Source: Mansonella perstans (Eukaryota; Nematoda; Chromadorea; Rhabditida; Onchocercidae). Taken from it: a stretch of 64,000 nt of DNA. Location of the stretch: assembly GCA_037074765.1 (NCBI GenBank), contig JBAMDO010000166.1:62001-126000 (forward strand), written 5' to 3'. Below the pieces are notes generated by a model that worked only from the letters and a program-made list of their open reading frames with translations, searched no databases and was not told the origin of the DNA. The position numbers and the translations under genes are program-made. Below, in pieces: positions 35,401 to 50,210 of this stretch (position 1 is the first letter of the stretch; each line of letters begins with the position of its first letter).

Positions 35401-38400
35401 AGAATTTAATCTTTTTTTAAAATGATTTCCTAAGGCACTCAAACTTTTGCTTTGACCCTACTTCATATTTACAAAAGTGGAAATATTAACTTTTTCTTCA
35501 GGTGCATCACCATATAAATTAAATTGTTTTCCCATAGCAGCTGCAAGTGCACATCGCCACTCACCATCGTTCACATTTCTCATACATAAATCTAATAAGT
35601 CCAGAACATGTGCATGCCATCGTGCAATACGTGCAAGCCGAAGCTCACAAACTGCACTATTACCTTCTTTTATTATATTGTTAAGTGTATTTGGTGGTGA
35701 TAAACCTAAAATTAACAAAGTAAAATTGGAAATCAAATAAAGTAAAACAAATCTGAATTTAATAATTTGCAAAGTTTCAACAAACAATCCACAAGTTTCT
35801 TGTTTCACCATTGTAAAACAATTTTATTATTTTTTACTTGGAACTGGTTAATTCTTTTCGTTAAACACAAAACGAGATTGAAAATTGAAATAAAGAACCC
35901 ACTTTTCAATACAACAAGCAATTCATTGCAACGTTTTGGTAAAACATCTCGCAGTGAATGATGAAACCATGATGCGAGAACAATTAATAATCGTAATGCT
36001 TCTATGGCTCGTTTTGAAAGTGCCAAATTAAGTGGTGCATTATTCGTGCATGTTATAAGTCGCGCGAACACTTGGAGATTTCCGGCAACGTGTGCTAAAG
36101 TAGTGTTAGCTATTACAACGATATTGCTCATTACATTGAAACGAATTCCTATTTGTAAAATATTTCTCCAATCTAATTCTTTTTAATTCCCAGATGATCT
36201 TTTTTTTGTAATAGAAAATAAAACATATTACTGATTACTTACGGCTATCAAAACCCTTCTCAAAATCCGGTTTTTCTCCTGTTTCAATCGTTCGTTCAGC
36301 AAGGATCCTAATACATTTGAAAATATCCGTCAATGCTATGTTGTATTCTTGGACGCAAATGAATTCGAATAAATATGGCCAAAGTAACTACAATAAAATA
36401 TCTATCAAGTAATTTTCGAAAATAGCATTTTTAATATCAAAAAGTGAATAAGACAAAAAAAAAAAAAAAAAAATTTAAAAGGATAAGACGAAATATGAAA
36501 GATAGGGTTGTAAGACGAAAAATAAAAGATATGGTTATTTCAATATTTAATATAGAAAAAGTATATGGAATTTTCAAATGTCGAATGACCATTATCTGAA
36601 ACATAATTTAATTGCATCTCAAAGTCTACGATTACTTACTCGCCATTATTATCATCATAATCTCCAGACAATATTTTAATCCAGTAAACTAACACTGTGA
36701 GCTGTTGAAGATGTTTTTGCTATTGTTTGCAACGCTTGTCCACATTGTGCTCGTAAATGTACCGCACTATCTGTTGCTTCTATTTCTGACGAAAAGAATG
36801 CCTTCTTAACCTTGAAAATTATTATTAATTATTAATCCATTATTGTTTGGACCGAAAAAAAAATGGTTCAAATTTCAAAAATATCATTCCTATTATTTAC
36901 TAAAATCTTTTTCATGTATATAATAATGAGAATACCCTAATATATCGAATCGTTCACTTTTTACCTCACTTATTTTCTCTCTTCTCTGATATTCCACACA
37001 TAACACTTTCTTCTTCATGGCTTCTTATTTCTATCAATAAAATAACCTTAGAAAAATTTTTAAAAAAAATTTATGCATTGCAATCTACATTACTTTATCT
37101 ATACATAAGTTAACTTAAACTTACAAGAATTGCACAGCAACTAAGACTATTAGTTTTGTGGAGGAAATAATGGATTCCTTAATTGGAAGTTTAAATCAGT
37201 TCTAACAACACTAAAGACTAAAACTACCGGATAAATCAACTTTGCAATATTTGAATATCAGAAAATTTTCAATTTTCTTTTTTGTCCTTATATACTTTCT
37301 AAACTTCAAAAAATTGCTTCGAAAAATCAGTTTTATTTTTCTAATGATAAAAGAACTAAAGCTAAATGAAATTGTTACAGTAAATTTGATATGAAAAATA
37401 TCAAATAGAAAATTTACCGTTTCACCTTCTTGAACGATAAGATTTTTTACCAAGAATACAATCACATTATTACCACCTTCCACATCTATATATTCATGAT
37501 CAGCTAATGCTACACATAATTGACACATTGCCTTTTTGACACGAATACTTAGCAATCCTTCACTACAAGCAAGTAACATTGGTTTCAAGCCAAGAATTAC
37601 CAATGAACGTTTGTCTTCCACATATGGACCTAAAATCAATTTCAATTTCGTTGTAAACACTGCACTGCAATTCTGTATATATGGTGTTATAAAATACTTG
37701 GAAGAAAAAACAAAAATATACAAGATTATTTTGTAAATAAAATATTATAAAATAATAAATGAAATTAATTTCAACAATACTTTTACCTAATTTTTTTTCG
37801 CCATACATTTAACAGAATAAGTATTTATTACTTGATCAAAAAACTATTTCATATCTTTAAGCCAATAGTTTTTTAAAGTAAATATAAAATCGAGAAAGTA
37901 AATGAAATAAATAAATTAATCATCATTCAACTATGTATTGTAAAAAAGACGCTTAAAAGCAATTAATTTTCTAATTATTTGACCCTATAAGAAAGATTTA
38001 TTTAGCAATAAATTAGTTGCATTTAGCTAAGTAAAATTTTGCTTAGATAATTTCAATATCACAAAGATAAAAACATGAAGCACTGTAATATCTTAAATCA
38101 TGTCACTGTATTAAATACTAGTAAGTTGAGGTAATCTAAAAACATATCGATAAATAATGACTACACTTACCAGCTGAATTAAGAAGATGCCTGAGTACAT
38201 TGATAGCACCCAATTTTGAACTATCCTGCACATTTTGCATCTTGTGCAATAAATAATACACTATTTTGTCAGCAAAACGTGTTGCTAAAATATACAAAAC
38301 AAATATATGGAAATTCAGAATATACATAAGTAAGCCATGTAAAAGATGCACATAGAATTTGGATAAAAAAAACTGCTAAGCATTTTAGATAGAAATTTTT

Positions 38401-41400
38401 GTCTCCCTAATACTAATTTAATCTATATTTTGCATTTGCAAATAAAGAATTTAAATGAGTTGAAGATTCTGGATACAAACTCTTCTCGAATTTCATTCTT
38501 CCAATCAAATGACAACTGTTCGGAATGAAAAATTAAAATAATGGAAAGGATATAAGATGCATAAAAGAAATGTCTCATTCATATTATGAAGATAATCTAT
38601 CAAAGCAGCTATTAGTTATATGATATATTAACAAATTGGAAAATTAAAAGTAATAACAAATAATTGCTGTTAATTTCATGAATTTCATCTATGGCAAATT
38701 ACTAGTGCTATATCTTTTTACTATTCCAATTTCGATAGTTCCTACTGTTTCAGAGATGGTTCTCGGTGTAAATTATTTGTTACTTTATTTTATCTGAATG
38801 AAAGTTTCACCTCATGTAAACTTTGTCCAATTCACATTAAAATTAAGATGAAAGATTAGATAGTAGACAAAGAGTTAAACAATCAAATTAAACTTTGGTA
38901 TAGTTTACCAAAAGGAGTTTATTAGAACTCCCACTTAAGATGTTTCAAAATTATACGCAATTTCCATCAATAAGAAGTCTGTTGCTCTAGATTTTAAAAA
39001 TATGATTAGATAGATTGGATGCTATACATCATGAAAATCAAAAAAAAAGAGTTTAAAAAGTAAACTACTTACAAGGAATGCTTAATGACAAATTCTTAAA
39101 ACCAAACAAAATAAAAAATTCCCTCTGAAAAAAGGAATCTGAAAAAAGCCATTAAATTAGAATTAAATTTAACAAGATTTGCTATAAATGTTTTACTGTA
39201 AGAAATGGATACAGCAATTTCTAACCAGCAACGTGGAAGCAACGAAATGCTTCGCTTTGATTACGCATTGAAATGTTTGAAGCGACAGTTTGTTCAGCAA
39301 CGGAATATACCAACGGGAACAATGCATTCAAAATATCTTCCAAATATGCATCTAAGGGACAATTTTCATCGGCACATGCTGATTCCAAAAAACGACATAA
39401 ACCCTGTAGCGAGATCCAAATAAGAATATGGTTAAGCAAAACAGATATATCGTAAATAAGGAAAAAGTAGGAGAAGGTAAAGGTAAGGAATGAAAATTTG
39501 GAAGACCATATTATCAGTTTCAATTTTCAAAAATGTGAACAATTTCATGATGTAAAATTATTCGATCATATTCTCAAGAAAAATGAATTGCAAGTTATAT
39601 ACTGAAGCAAACGTGAAACTCGAAAAAATAATTGAAGAAACAATAATGCTTCGTATTTGAATCACAGGAAATTGTATTATTTGATTAAAAGGCAACATTT
39701 AGTTTACCAGAAAAATGCGAATAAATAAATTCAAAAACCTGTGTTACAAGATGTTGATCAGTAGTAATCTTTCGATGTAGGTTCAAAAACATTGGTATCA
39801 GCCTTCTCATTTCTTCTATTAAGCGTTTTGGCGAAATCATAAGGCATAATTCTCCTATACAATTAGCAGCCTCAGCTCGGATCTAAGTTTGAAATTTTGT
39901 GAAAAATGGCAAAGTGTAATAATAGTTTTTTTTGAAATACTGCAAAAATTTCACAGAATGCGATAAGTTGCTATTATTAATAAGTTATTTAATAACTTAT
40001 TATTTAGTAATCGAACATTTGCATGGCAAGTACCATACTAAATGTGCTAAGCATGAAGTACAAGAATTATATCACCCTTGATAAGCTTTTTTTTCAGTAA
40101 AAAAACCCTCCAAAAGTGAAAAAGGAAAATACCTTTACGTCTTTAGCACTTAACCAGCTAAATACTGGTTCATAAGCTAATTCCATTTGATCGGTATAAT
40201 TCCTTTGTACAATTTTTGGTTCACCACATGCCTGCCTTCCAGATTCCTTGAAAACAAAACAATGAAAATAAACACAACTCAATATATCATTTGATACATG
40301 ACATTTATATTCTTTTGAAGCAATTCAATAAAATCGATGAACGCCTACCTTAACACTTTAAAATATCAGAATGAGATCGGACACGATTTGATTTACATGT
40401 ATCTTTATTCCTCGAAAACAACCACAGATTTTTCCACGTATACATTTTAAAAATACTTGTAAGACAAAGTTACCTCCTCAGCTTTAATATAACCATTAGT
40501 ACTGCTATGATCGCCATATTCGATTTTTGTTGAGGCTGAAACATATTCACGAACTGATTCACAAAATGCTCGTAAGGCATGAGCCCAAGCGTATCGATAG
40601 ATATCCGTTTTGACGTGAGGCAAAACCGAAATCACACGTGATAGGATATCTGTTAGAAATGGTACGAATCCGATTGCTGTAAAAGTTTTCCAAATCAATT
40701 ACTAATATATAATTTAATTCGCTAAAATGCTGAGAAAAATCTTCTGCGAGAATGAAAAAGTTTGAAATTTGCAGTAGGTAAAGAAAAATAAAAAACTGAA
40801 TTGCTCTTATTTCCCTATGTACTATTACCGTTATGTTCAGCAATATTTGCTAGTGTCAAAATAATGTATCGATGAGGCGAAGAAGTTTGGCCCGGTGGAA
40901 ATTTCTGAAGTAATGCTTCCATCACATGTCCAACGAATCGATTTCTTTTTGCTAGAGTAACCAAAACACTGCAGGCAGCTTGTGGCCAATCATCGCTTTC
41001 CTGAATAATTAAAAGTAGCAAAAAAAGAATTAATGAGAGAAAAGAGAAAGAAAAAGAACTATAAAACCACGCAGTATGAAATATCGGAAAAGGTATTTAA
41101 CAACTAGTAGAATGCACAAGAATTTGACTTAAAATTTTACTACACTTTTCAAAATGCCATGATACTTGCATACTAACTAAGGACAAACTACTCATAAACA
41201 AACTTATCATTGCAGAAATCACATAATTGAAGTATACAACAATATGTTAATTATATTTAATCATCTTGCTCTAATAGCATTGCGCTGCTACACGAATAAA
41301 AGCTTCATTCATAGTGTGAGAAAATTAAAAATTAGATCATGATTTTGATGTTTATACGTTAGAGAAAAATTAAATTAACAATTTTACTAATTTTGAAAAT

Positions 41401-42688
41401 CGTGATAACTTTCCAGATAATTAACAATCATTTTTCAGAAAATAATTGTAAAATATACCTTAGAGAGTGTCATTTCTTGTGTAGCAAGATTTATTATTAA
41501 TAATGCTTGCTGCTCATCTAAATCATGTAGTGCTTGATTGTGCTCAAGCACTCGATTTACTGTTGACAGTACGAATGCACGATTTTGCCCTATGAGCTGA
41601 AAATTGAGAAATGGAATAAAATGTAAGCTTTGATTCCAACAATGAATTAAAAAACAATTCAACGAGAGATTAAATCCGCTAAAGAGACAGATGTTGACAC
41701 ACAGTAATTTTTTACACTGATAATTTGAAAAAGCCGTAGATATTGATATTAAATACATTTGTAAGCAAAATAAAATGGATCAAAACACTGAAATATTTTC
41801 AAAAGAAATTAATTTAGGCATGAGAAAGTTAGCAAATGTAATAGAGTAAAATCGTAAAACGCATGGAAGTGAACTCAAATTTGAAATAAAATTCTATATA
41901 CCTTACTATGCTGCATCAAAAAAGTGTAAGCAGCGGAAAGAAAAATTGTAGATTGTTCGATTCCAATTTTACTTAGAGATTCAGCAACATCTTCCCGAGC
42001 TCCTTCTCCGCTGCTCAGTGTCATTGCACAATCAAACATCGCCATAACCAAATCTATAAAGATGTATTCAGTTAAATTCCTTACTTATTACACCGCTTAT
42101 GAATTTCAAACGGTGGAAATTAATTAACAAATTAAAGAGTGTATTAAAAAAAATAAGCCAGTGGTTTAGTAAATAACAATAAAGAACATATGAAAATATG
42201 ATTAATTATTTACAAGTCATAAGGAACAAATACTAATAAATGATTAATAAGTGAATAATAAATATATACACCAACGATTAAAGATTCTTAATCTACAATG
42301 AACAAGTAAAAAATAAAGAAATACACGAGATATGTAAAAGTGATCAAATGAGGAGCAAAGCTACATAATGGTCAGTGACAAATAGATGACAGAGTTAAAA
42401 ACAAGCAATAATATTCAATACATAACTAGAAATTAATTTATATAAAAAAAAAAAAAAATAATGATAAATGAAGGAATGTTTTTGTAATATATTTACCATT
42501 AGTAATAAATTATAAGTAAATGAATAAATATACAAAAGAATTTGTAATTTTCTTTTCAAAAACTCATTCATTTACTTATAATTTACTTTTGGGCAGAATA
42601 AAAAAATACATTTGATAGATTGGACAAAATTTTCACTAATATTATTATGAAATATTTTTGAAAAATTACCTTCCAAATTTTGACCCAT
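26479..42688 (-). CDS. mroh-1: MROH1-type maestro HEAT-like repeat protein (complete)
   Basis: Thirty-seven phase-consistent exons run from ATG 42686-42688 to TAG 26479-26481, giving 1,741 residues, close to the 1,641 of human MROH1. Diagnostic blocks include MEALLQKFPPGQTSSPHRYI with ILTLANIAEHNG (MROH1: MEELLRRLHPG, HTLASLSV), KIVSYLL-type helix YYLLHKMQNVQDSSKLGAIN with VLRHLLNSA, YLFEFICVQEYNIALTDIFK, GCAQAIGYCASTHTDLVL, and LALRGLGDLACCSDSI (MROH1: LVLRGLANLASG). The protein is an all-helical HEAT solenoid. MROH1 proteins are described as cytoplasmic, with links to lysosomes; molecular function is poorly known. A TTTCAG acceptor ending at 42732, about 43 nt before the ATG, is a likely trans-splice site. 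No frameshift or internal stop is seen. Confidence 0.95.
26479..42688 (-). other. mroh-1: Exon map of the MROH1-type gene
   Basis: Exons 5' to 3' on the minus strand: 42670-42688, 41902-42053, 41459-41596, 40829-41000, 40474-40676, 40133-40246, 39739-39882, 39226-39403, 38171-38284, 37418-37629, 36694-36810, 36243-36387, 35903-36148, 35491-35705, 34903-35145, 34638-34710, 34441-34535, 34090-34215, 33819-33898, 33468-33570, 32916-33032, 32271-32384, 31811-31946, 31562-31686, 31201-31353, 30921-31078, 30338-30551, 29933-30050, 29588-29766, 29203-29345, 28939-29038, 28730-28852, 28414-28527, 28024-28173, 27502-27639, 27089-27257, 26479-26564. The summed length of 5,226 is a multiple of three and every junction is in phase. 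The first intron, between a 19-base exon and 42053, is the least well anchored by homology. Confidence 0.88.
26771..26813. repeat. Near-perfect 43-bp palindrome in the last MROH1 intron
   Basis: GATAAGCTTAATGTTATAAT A (26771-26791) pairs with 26793-26813 at 20 of 21 positions around a single central base. It lies in the intron between exons 26479-26564 and 27089-27257. A smaller perfect one, 11-bp arms around one base, is at 39979-40001 in another intron of the same gene. Confidence 0.88.
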
Positions 42689-45340
42689 TTTATATTTTCG
42701 CCAATTATTTGCTTCCGTTAAAAAAAAAAACCTGAAATGTTTTCTTCACTTTTTTCTTTTTAAATTCATTAAACAATTCATAATATTACTAATACAGTAT
42801 ACTAAAGTACTAAAATTCATCTCTAAAAATTTGTTTTTCTTCTTTCAACGATTATCTACCTATACAGAGCTAATTTCTTCTTTAGGAAATTTTTCTATTT
42901 TTCATTTTTCTCATAAATATCCAATATTTACATAAGCTGATTGCACTTTCAAAAAAAAAAATCTCGAAAACTGAATCATTTTTCATCACACTTTTGATGA
43001 GCTGAAAATAATAATTACAGTTAATTTATTTCAAATCTAATATTTCACTACCGCATTCCAATACGTTAACTGCACTGAAATAAATATGTTAATTGTATCG
43101 GAATAAGTCATCCATATTAATGAAATATTAGTGCAGTAAAATTATAATTATTACCAATATTCAAAATATGTCTCTAATTTTGTTTAGTAAAAGTTGTAAT
43201 CTTTACTTGAATTATATGTTACATTTAATTTTGCTAATAGTAAATAAGTTACAAAGATTCTAAATATTAAATTTTGCAAAATTCAAATCAAAAATTCTAT
43301 TTGTTTAAATTCATTCTATTTATTCTTTAAATAATATATTAAAATAATACATAAATTTGAAATTTGATTTATAATTTTTTGATTTTTTTACTGTCACTGT
43401 CATTTTTATCACTATTAGTCTTTGTCTTTCAATAACAAAAAATTTCCATTATTTTATCATTTTTTTAGTTCCTTTCTCATTTCTCTATTCGTCTTTTCTT
43501 CAATACAACTCTGAATCATATACCTTACAAGTTTTCTCAAATCTCTTATAAATCAATACACTTTTGCTATTTCAATCAATCCCTTTTATTTCTTTAATTT
43601 TAAAGTAATTTCGTATTATCTTAAACGTCTAATTGTTTACTCTTTTCAATCCTTCAACAGTTTCTAATCCTACAAAAGAAAGAAAAAAAAAGCATCACAT
43701 CTCTTCAATGCTCGTCAACCTGTTACTTTTAAAACCAGCACCACTACTCGACAATCAAAGAGACATACAGTTAACGAGCGAGCAATTTATGAAAACATTC
43801 ATTTGAGTATTTTGAAACGAAATAACAACAAGAAACTTTTCTGCTACGTGATTCACGTAAAGTCATATGTTATCCATTTGTTGTCATAAATAACTACAAT
43901 TAATTAACGTATCAAAATAGAGAAGTGTACATATAAGTCAATGCAATTTTGTGTTTGAGGTGCATAATGTACATTATGTTATTTAAGTGTTATGATAATT
44001 ACACGTAAGAAATTTGAGTAAAATTTATGAACAAATTCATGCTAGCTGTTTTATATTGAAATTGCATAATAAAATTCAAATTTTTTTCGATAACAGAAAA
44101 CAACATATAAGTCATCAAGTTTCCTTGTAGAATTTTTTCTCCCTTTGTTTTTTACAAATTTGCAAAAATGTACGATAAATTCAGCAAACAAAAAAAAAAG
44201 TGCCATAATAATTCGTTTTATAAATGCATTGTACCTTTGAAATATTTCGTAATTTTCATTGTAAACTCAAATTTACTGGTGATAAGTTAAATATAGTAAT
44301 AACAGATGTCAAATTTAGTGGTGACATAAGTTAATTATAACAGAAGTCAGTGTAATTTGCTTTTCCAATTTTTCTATTTCATTTTTCATCATTTCCTTTA
44401 CTTGTCATTTTTGCTAAATATTCCTTTAATTTTCATAAATCATATGCTTCAATAAATTATCCAAATGATTACTTTTGAAAAAATCACATTTCTCTGTTGA
44501 TTTCAATCAATGACTTCTTTTTATTACCATAAAAATTTCTTTTTGGAAAAAAGAGTGGAAACAAATCGAATCAAAAACTATGCAAAAATTTACTGAATCA
44601 AAAAAAAAAATTGCAAGTTATCGTCATATAATTTATTTTCCTTTTTTTTTTTACAAAATAACAGAAAAAAAAAGCACGCAAATTTTCGGCTTTAAATTTT
44701 CACATCGGAAAAAATTTTTTTTGCTTGAAAGAAAGAAAGAAAAAAAGAAGAAGATGAAATAGCACTTTTTTTTTTGTTTCCAGCAGCACAATGATTGGTT
44801 TTGCAATACTTTTGCAAATTCATTTTTATTCATCCTTCTATCATCGAATACTTTCACTTTAAAAACTTTATTGAATTTATTTATTTATTTTTTTGTTTGT
44901 TCATTTTTATTATGAATGAAGAGACAGAAAATTGTCATTTGTCAACTGAAAAAAATGGAAAAATTGCAAATAAAAAAAGAAAATGAAAAATTGTCAACCT
45001 GTTATATATTTTAAGTTAATTTATTGCAATACAAACAAGTTTAAATTACTGATTGCATGGATCTGTTATAATTATACACATATACATAAAATACATATTA
45101 TACACATATTTTTTGCACAATAATATTTTTTTATGTAAAAGAAGAAATAAAAAAATTTTGCTTGAAATGATATATTTTCTCGATGATTCTTTGAGTTATC
45201 ATCACAATTCAGATCAAAATTTTAAATCCAAAATTGAAGAGATCAACCAATTAGAACAGTTGAAATTGCAATTCAAAATTTTTCAGTTCTTGAAATTTGA
45301 GTGATTTCCTCGATGTTATTTAATGTTTTTCTTTTGTTTT

Positions 45341-45373
<33 letters not shown>

Positions 45374-46419
45374 ATGAAAATTACTTTTAGCCCAAACATT
45401 GCTGTTGACATTGTTCTAGCTTTTCCATTTAAAATTTCCGACCTTTTTTTTCAGGTATGTGCCATTTTATCAAAATTGGCTGACATTCCTTTGTAGCAGC
45501 AGAAATATATTTGCATTGATCAAGAATTAAATTTTGGCAAAATAATTCCTCCAGCATTGTTTTTTGCAACTATTTATTTTAACAATTAATTACAAGTATT
45601 GATAATTAATTATTCGCAATTATTTTAGTAATTGATTATTCACAATTGTTTTAATAATTAATTATTCATAATTATTTCATTTCGTATCAAATGAAATTTT
45701 GATTGTTTTGAAACTCAAATATTTAGAAACGAACAATGGATTTACTGTGCATTTTTAATTAATTAAGCTAAATGAGAAATGAAATTTTGGATACAATTAA
45801 TCGATTGATTGAAAGATTAATTGGAAGATTGATTGATTGATTTATTTCCGTATTTTTTTATGATTCGTCATTAATCACTGTCGAATGATTTGTATCAAAT
45901 AAATAGATTTAGCAAGTCGAAATAGAAAAGTGTTAAAGACGAAATGAGAAGATGTAAAAAGAAGAAAGATAATGATGAAATTCAACTGTTGGCACTTATT
46001 AACTTACGGATCGAATAAATCAATTAAATCAATGATCAGAACTGATTTTCATATTTTGCTGTAAACAATCAAATAATCGATAATTCGATCATTCATTGTG
46101 TTTCAATAAAATTATTTTTAAACTTATATGTCAATAAAATTATTCGGTCTTAGCAATTATTTAAAATTAAATACATTGCAATTAAATTGTTATTCATTTT
46201 TTGTTGATTTGATAAAATAAAAATCTGCTTATTTTCTTTTTAAATGAATTTCTTGCTGAGCATAAACAATGAACTTTCAAGTGACTATTTAAAATTCTTC
46301 ATTTGGTCAATAATTTTGAAAAAAAAAAGAAATTTCATATGTAAAAAAATTTTTTCACCTAAAACATACAACGGAATTTTTTTTTAATTTTCTACAGATA
46401 AAATAAAGGTGCTAAAAAA
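42689..46419. other. Intergenic, divergent promoter region, no gene seen
   Basis: Lies between the divergent MROH1-type gene and the first three-finger protein gene. AT-rich, with many A and T runs, including a run of 30 T at 45343-45372 and short Lys/Phe-rich chance frames around 44580-45300. The right end carries TTCTACAG at 46390-46397, a likely trans-splice acceptor 22 nt before the next start codon. No RNA gene was recognised. Confidence 0.6.
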
Positions 46420-47403
46420 ATGATTAGCGTAATTTTGGTGACACTTCTGTTATCATACATGTTGGGCATTGAAATGATTCGCGCGACAACTTGTCATTTC
46501 TCTCGAGCCGATCAGTTTAGCCCATCCGGTTGGTTTGATGTAATCGATGAATGTAAAGGTAATCCAAACGATACGATTTGCTTTTCTGCTGTAAGTTAAG
46601 CTTATTTAATTTAAAATACTTCTTGAAATACATTTGAAAAAAAAGAAATTAAAAAATATAAAAGTAAAAATATTGTTAATTTTTATTTCACTCTTTCTTT
46701 TTACTGAAGAAATGCGAGAATAACGCCAATTGTTTTAAAACAAATAAATTTTGAAAAAATGCAAAAAAAAATTCATTTCTTAAAATTTAGATTTTCAATT
46801 CATTTAATTTAAATTTATCATTTCTTTAAATTTTCCTTCATTTAATTTAAATTTTTTAGTTTTCCATTCATTACACAATCTATTCTATTAAATTTGATTA
46901 AATATTTCAATTCCGTTTTTTTTTTCTTTATCTTTTCAAAGTATAATCCACGAAAGACATATCATCATGTGAACGTTGGTTGGTGGAGTGTATTGCATAC
47001 TGAAGATGAATGTTTAACCAAACAATATGTCAGTTTTCTTTTTTGTTTTTAATTCTTAATTTTTTAATTTAAAAGCTAGTACAATTATTGTACATGCCTT
47101 CTGATTAATTGATTTTGAAAAGTTTTATTACTTTCACTATTTATTTTTCCCAGTTAATTTAGCAGTTAGATCATGTTATAAGTTGACTCATTTGATTTTC
47201 AGTTACGTGAAAGATTGGGTTGTAATGATGAACAAGAAACACCGGCAGAAGGTTGCTATCGCGACAAAAAGTATTACAAGAATTTTTTCCTTTGCTGGTG
47301 CACTGGGTCAAAGTGCAATACAAGAAAAACGATAACAGAAATTTATAGAAAACCTAATACGATATTTGTTGTTGATGGCAATTGCATACCATTGAAAATT
47401 TGA
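46420..47403 (+). CDS. Secreted three-finger (Ly6-like) protein
   Basis: Exons are 46420-46590, 46942-47028 and 47203-47403, all phase 0, giving 152 residues. The N-terminus MISVILVTLLLSYMLGIEMI is a signal peptide with cleavage likely just before ATTCHF. The mature part has about ten cysteines ending FLCWCTGSKCN (residues 116-125), the C-x-C-x4-C-N close typical of Ly6/uPAR and nematode activin-receptor-like extracellular domains. One more Cys follows 23 residues later, near the C-terminus. There is no transmembrane segment or GPI-type tail, so it is probably secreted. Intron positions match those of the gene at 50211, indicating tandem duplication. Target or function is unknown; three-finger folds often bind receptors. 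Confidence 0.85.
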
Positions 47404-48434
47404 AATTTAAATCTGAAACCAAATGTATAAAAATTATTTTTATCTGAAACACAATGTAATATCTCAAAATGACTATTTAATTAAGAATTACCATAAAACA
47501 TTTACTGTAGATTGAATTAATCAGGTGAAATGTGAAATATGAAAGTTGAAAAATTTTGCTATGATACAATATTTTGATACATGTATGACGTGATAGATGA
47601 TACATGATATGTGATATAATATCTGATATGATGCATCATATAAATACAGCATGATACAATATAAATTTTGTTTCTATAGTGCAATTCTGATTTGAATCAA
47701 CAGAAAAAAAACAAATGGACAAATTTTTTCAACTGACCAGTTTTTTTTTTTGCCTAAGTAAACTTTTAAAACACAACAAAAAATTTTCAACTTTCTTTTT
47801 TTTCAAATTTTAATAATTACAAATAAAATAAATTAATATTTTAATCAATTTCCAATTTGTTAATGAATATTTTTGTGGTCCTTTGCACTTTTCACATCTT
47901 TCTTTCCTATACATTTTTGATTTTTACTTGAATGAATTCATAGTGGAAATTAAATTAATAAAATTTTGTTAACTGAAAAATTGCATTAGTAATTTTAGAT
48001 AAATTAATCCAATTATTTTTTCAATTTGTATTTGAATAATGTTTAGAAATATTTTTATTGTAATTTGTAAATAATAACATTAATAAATGGGCATTGATTA
48101 GGTGGAAAATTGCCATTATCATTATTATCATTTAAAATAAAATCTGAACTTGTTTTTTTTAAATAGTTATATTACTTTAGTATACAATGATCTTTGAACA
48201 AATTAACTATTGTGTCCTAATTAGTATATTTCTGCTATCATCTAATTAAATTACTTCATAAATTAATTCAATATTTTAATTTACCTTTTTTTCTTTCTGT
48301 TTTCGATGCTGTTCTTTGCTAAATGACAAATCATATTATTGTAATATTTTAAACAGATTAAAAAAAAAATAGGAAATTAAAATAATACGCAAATTAATTA
48401 TTGCTTCATTAAAATTACAATAGTTTCTATATCG

Positions 48435-48522
<88 letters not shown>

Positions 48523-50210
48523 ATACACACACTTCCACATACATACACACACATGTGAATCACTTAACCAATTCAAAATCTTAATTTATTAATTTGATTA
48601 ATTCAGAAATGAGTGTCATTACTGATGTAAATTAAAAATTAAATTAGAAAAGAATATATATTTCAGTATAAGTATAATTTTTCATCTTCTACGAAAACAA
48701 AACAAAATGTTGAAAATGATGAAAAAAAAGAAAGAAAAAAATATAAGACAGAAGTACTTCAAATAAAATCGAAATGATTCATCGATTAAATTTTGCAATT
48801 TTTTTTCGCCATGTAATATTTTTTATTTTGAATATTTAAGAAAAAAAAATGTTTTATGCATTTTATGATATGTTAATCATTCTCAGTCATCAATGCGAAA
48901 CAAAAGAAAAAAAATCAAAAAAAAGTGAAAACGAAAAAAATTAAAAGTTTAAAAGAATGAATTTAAAAAAATGAATGAAATGATTAGAAGTTTTTTTATT
49001 GATTTTGGTGTTATTATTATTGTACGAGAAAACATCTCATTTTTTACATTCATCCATTTTGTTTTTTGTTTCTTTGTTGTTTTTGGCATTAAATTCGTCT
49101 ATCGTTATTTCCGTTTAAACTTTTACTTCCAAAAACTTTGCCCCTTCAACAAACGGAGAAACAAATGTTCAAGCATTCATTTAGCTGTCAATGATTTGTC
49201 ACAAATTTATTATTTTTTTTAATGAAAAAGAATTTGAAAAAAAGATGCAATTAGAAAGTTATTTGCTCATTTTTCAATTTTGAAACGAAATATTTATCTT
49301 ATTTCGCATCTCCTTAGTATTTTAAATGAAGTTAATTGAAACTATTTAGGTGTTGGTAGAGAATTAGATGAGATTAGTGATGTTTAATTAATTACTCATG
49401 AATTTTGTAAGTAAGAAATATTTTTGTTAATTATTGTTTTTTCTCTCTGCAATTTGTAATTATTAAGTAAATATTTGATTGAAATTACTGTGTTTATTCT
49501 ATTGTATAAATAATTTTATATGATAATGAAATATTGCATAAATAGGAAATAGAAATCGATAGATATGCATGATTGCTTTCTTTTACTAATTAATTTAAAC
49601 TTTTCACTGAATAAGTTGATGGCCAAATTAAAATAAGAAATTATTGGCTAAAATTGAAACGATCCAATAGTTTACTCTACGATTTTCCTTTTTATGAATT
49701 TTTTTCAAAAAGGTATTTATATTGATATTTACAATAATGTTTAGTAGAGAAGAATATATTTTTGGTATATTATAGTAAGCGCTACCGTGAATAGCTTTAA
49801 AAATATGTAAAGCTTTTAGTCCATTAAATTCAAATTTTTGTTCGTTTTATTTTTAATGATGAAATAATATCCTGTTGGCTCGATTTATTCAGTTCTGATG
49901 AATATGCTGATTTATTGATACAACTTGTTCAATTTACTGAGTGCTCGAATAATTTGTTTCCGTACAGTAATTATAAAATTTTTTTGTGGCCACAGAATAT
50001 TTCAGTTTGAAAAACTTTATTTTATCCATTTGTGACTACTTAATTTCTTCGCTTATTTTATTACATCTTTCCATTTTGTTTTCTATTATTTTAAAAATAT
50101 ATCTATCGCTTTACCGTAATCAAATGAATAAGCGTTAAATTTATTACACTGCACAGTATTATCACATTTACATAATAATATTCAATTAAATATCTGAATT
50201 TAGGTGAGAT
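47404..50210. other. Intergenic between the two three-finger genes
   Basis: Contains the (AC)42 tract at 48438-48521 and ATGATAC-type degenerate repeats at 47570-47660. No third paralogue exon was found on either strand. The right end has TGAATTTAG at 50195-50203, a possible trans-splice acceptor 7 nt before the next ATG. Confidence 0.6.
48438..48521. repeat. (AC)42 dinucleotide microsatellite
   Basis: An uninterrupted AC run of 84 bases, followed by imperfect ACACAC blocks to about 48553. It produces a spurious Cys-Val frame on the minus strand. Confidence 0.98.

Noticed and set aside
48336..48563. Cys-Val repeat frame on the minus strand
   Set aside because: Translation of the (AC)42 microsatellite.
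48971..49222. Hydrophobic Phe-rich frame between the three-finger genes
   Set aside because: Driven by T-rich sequence; no acceptor or donor context, and no Cys pattern of a third paralogue.
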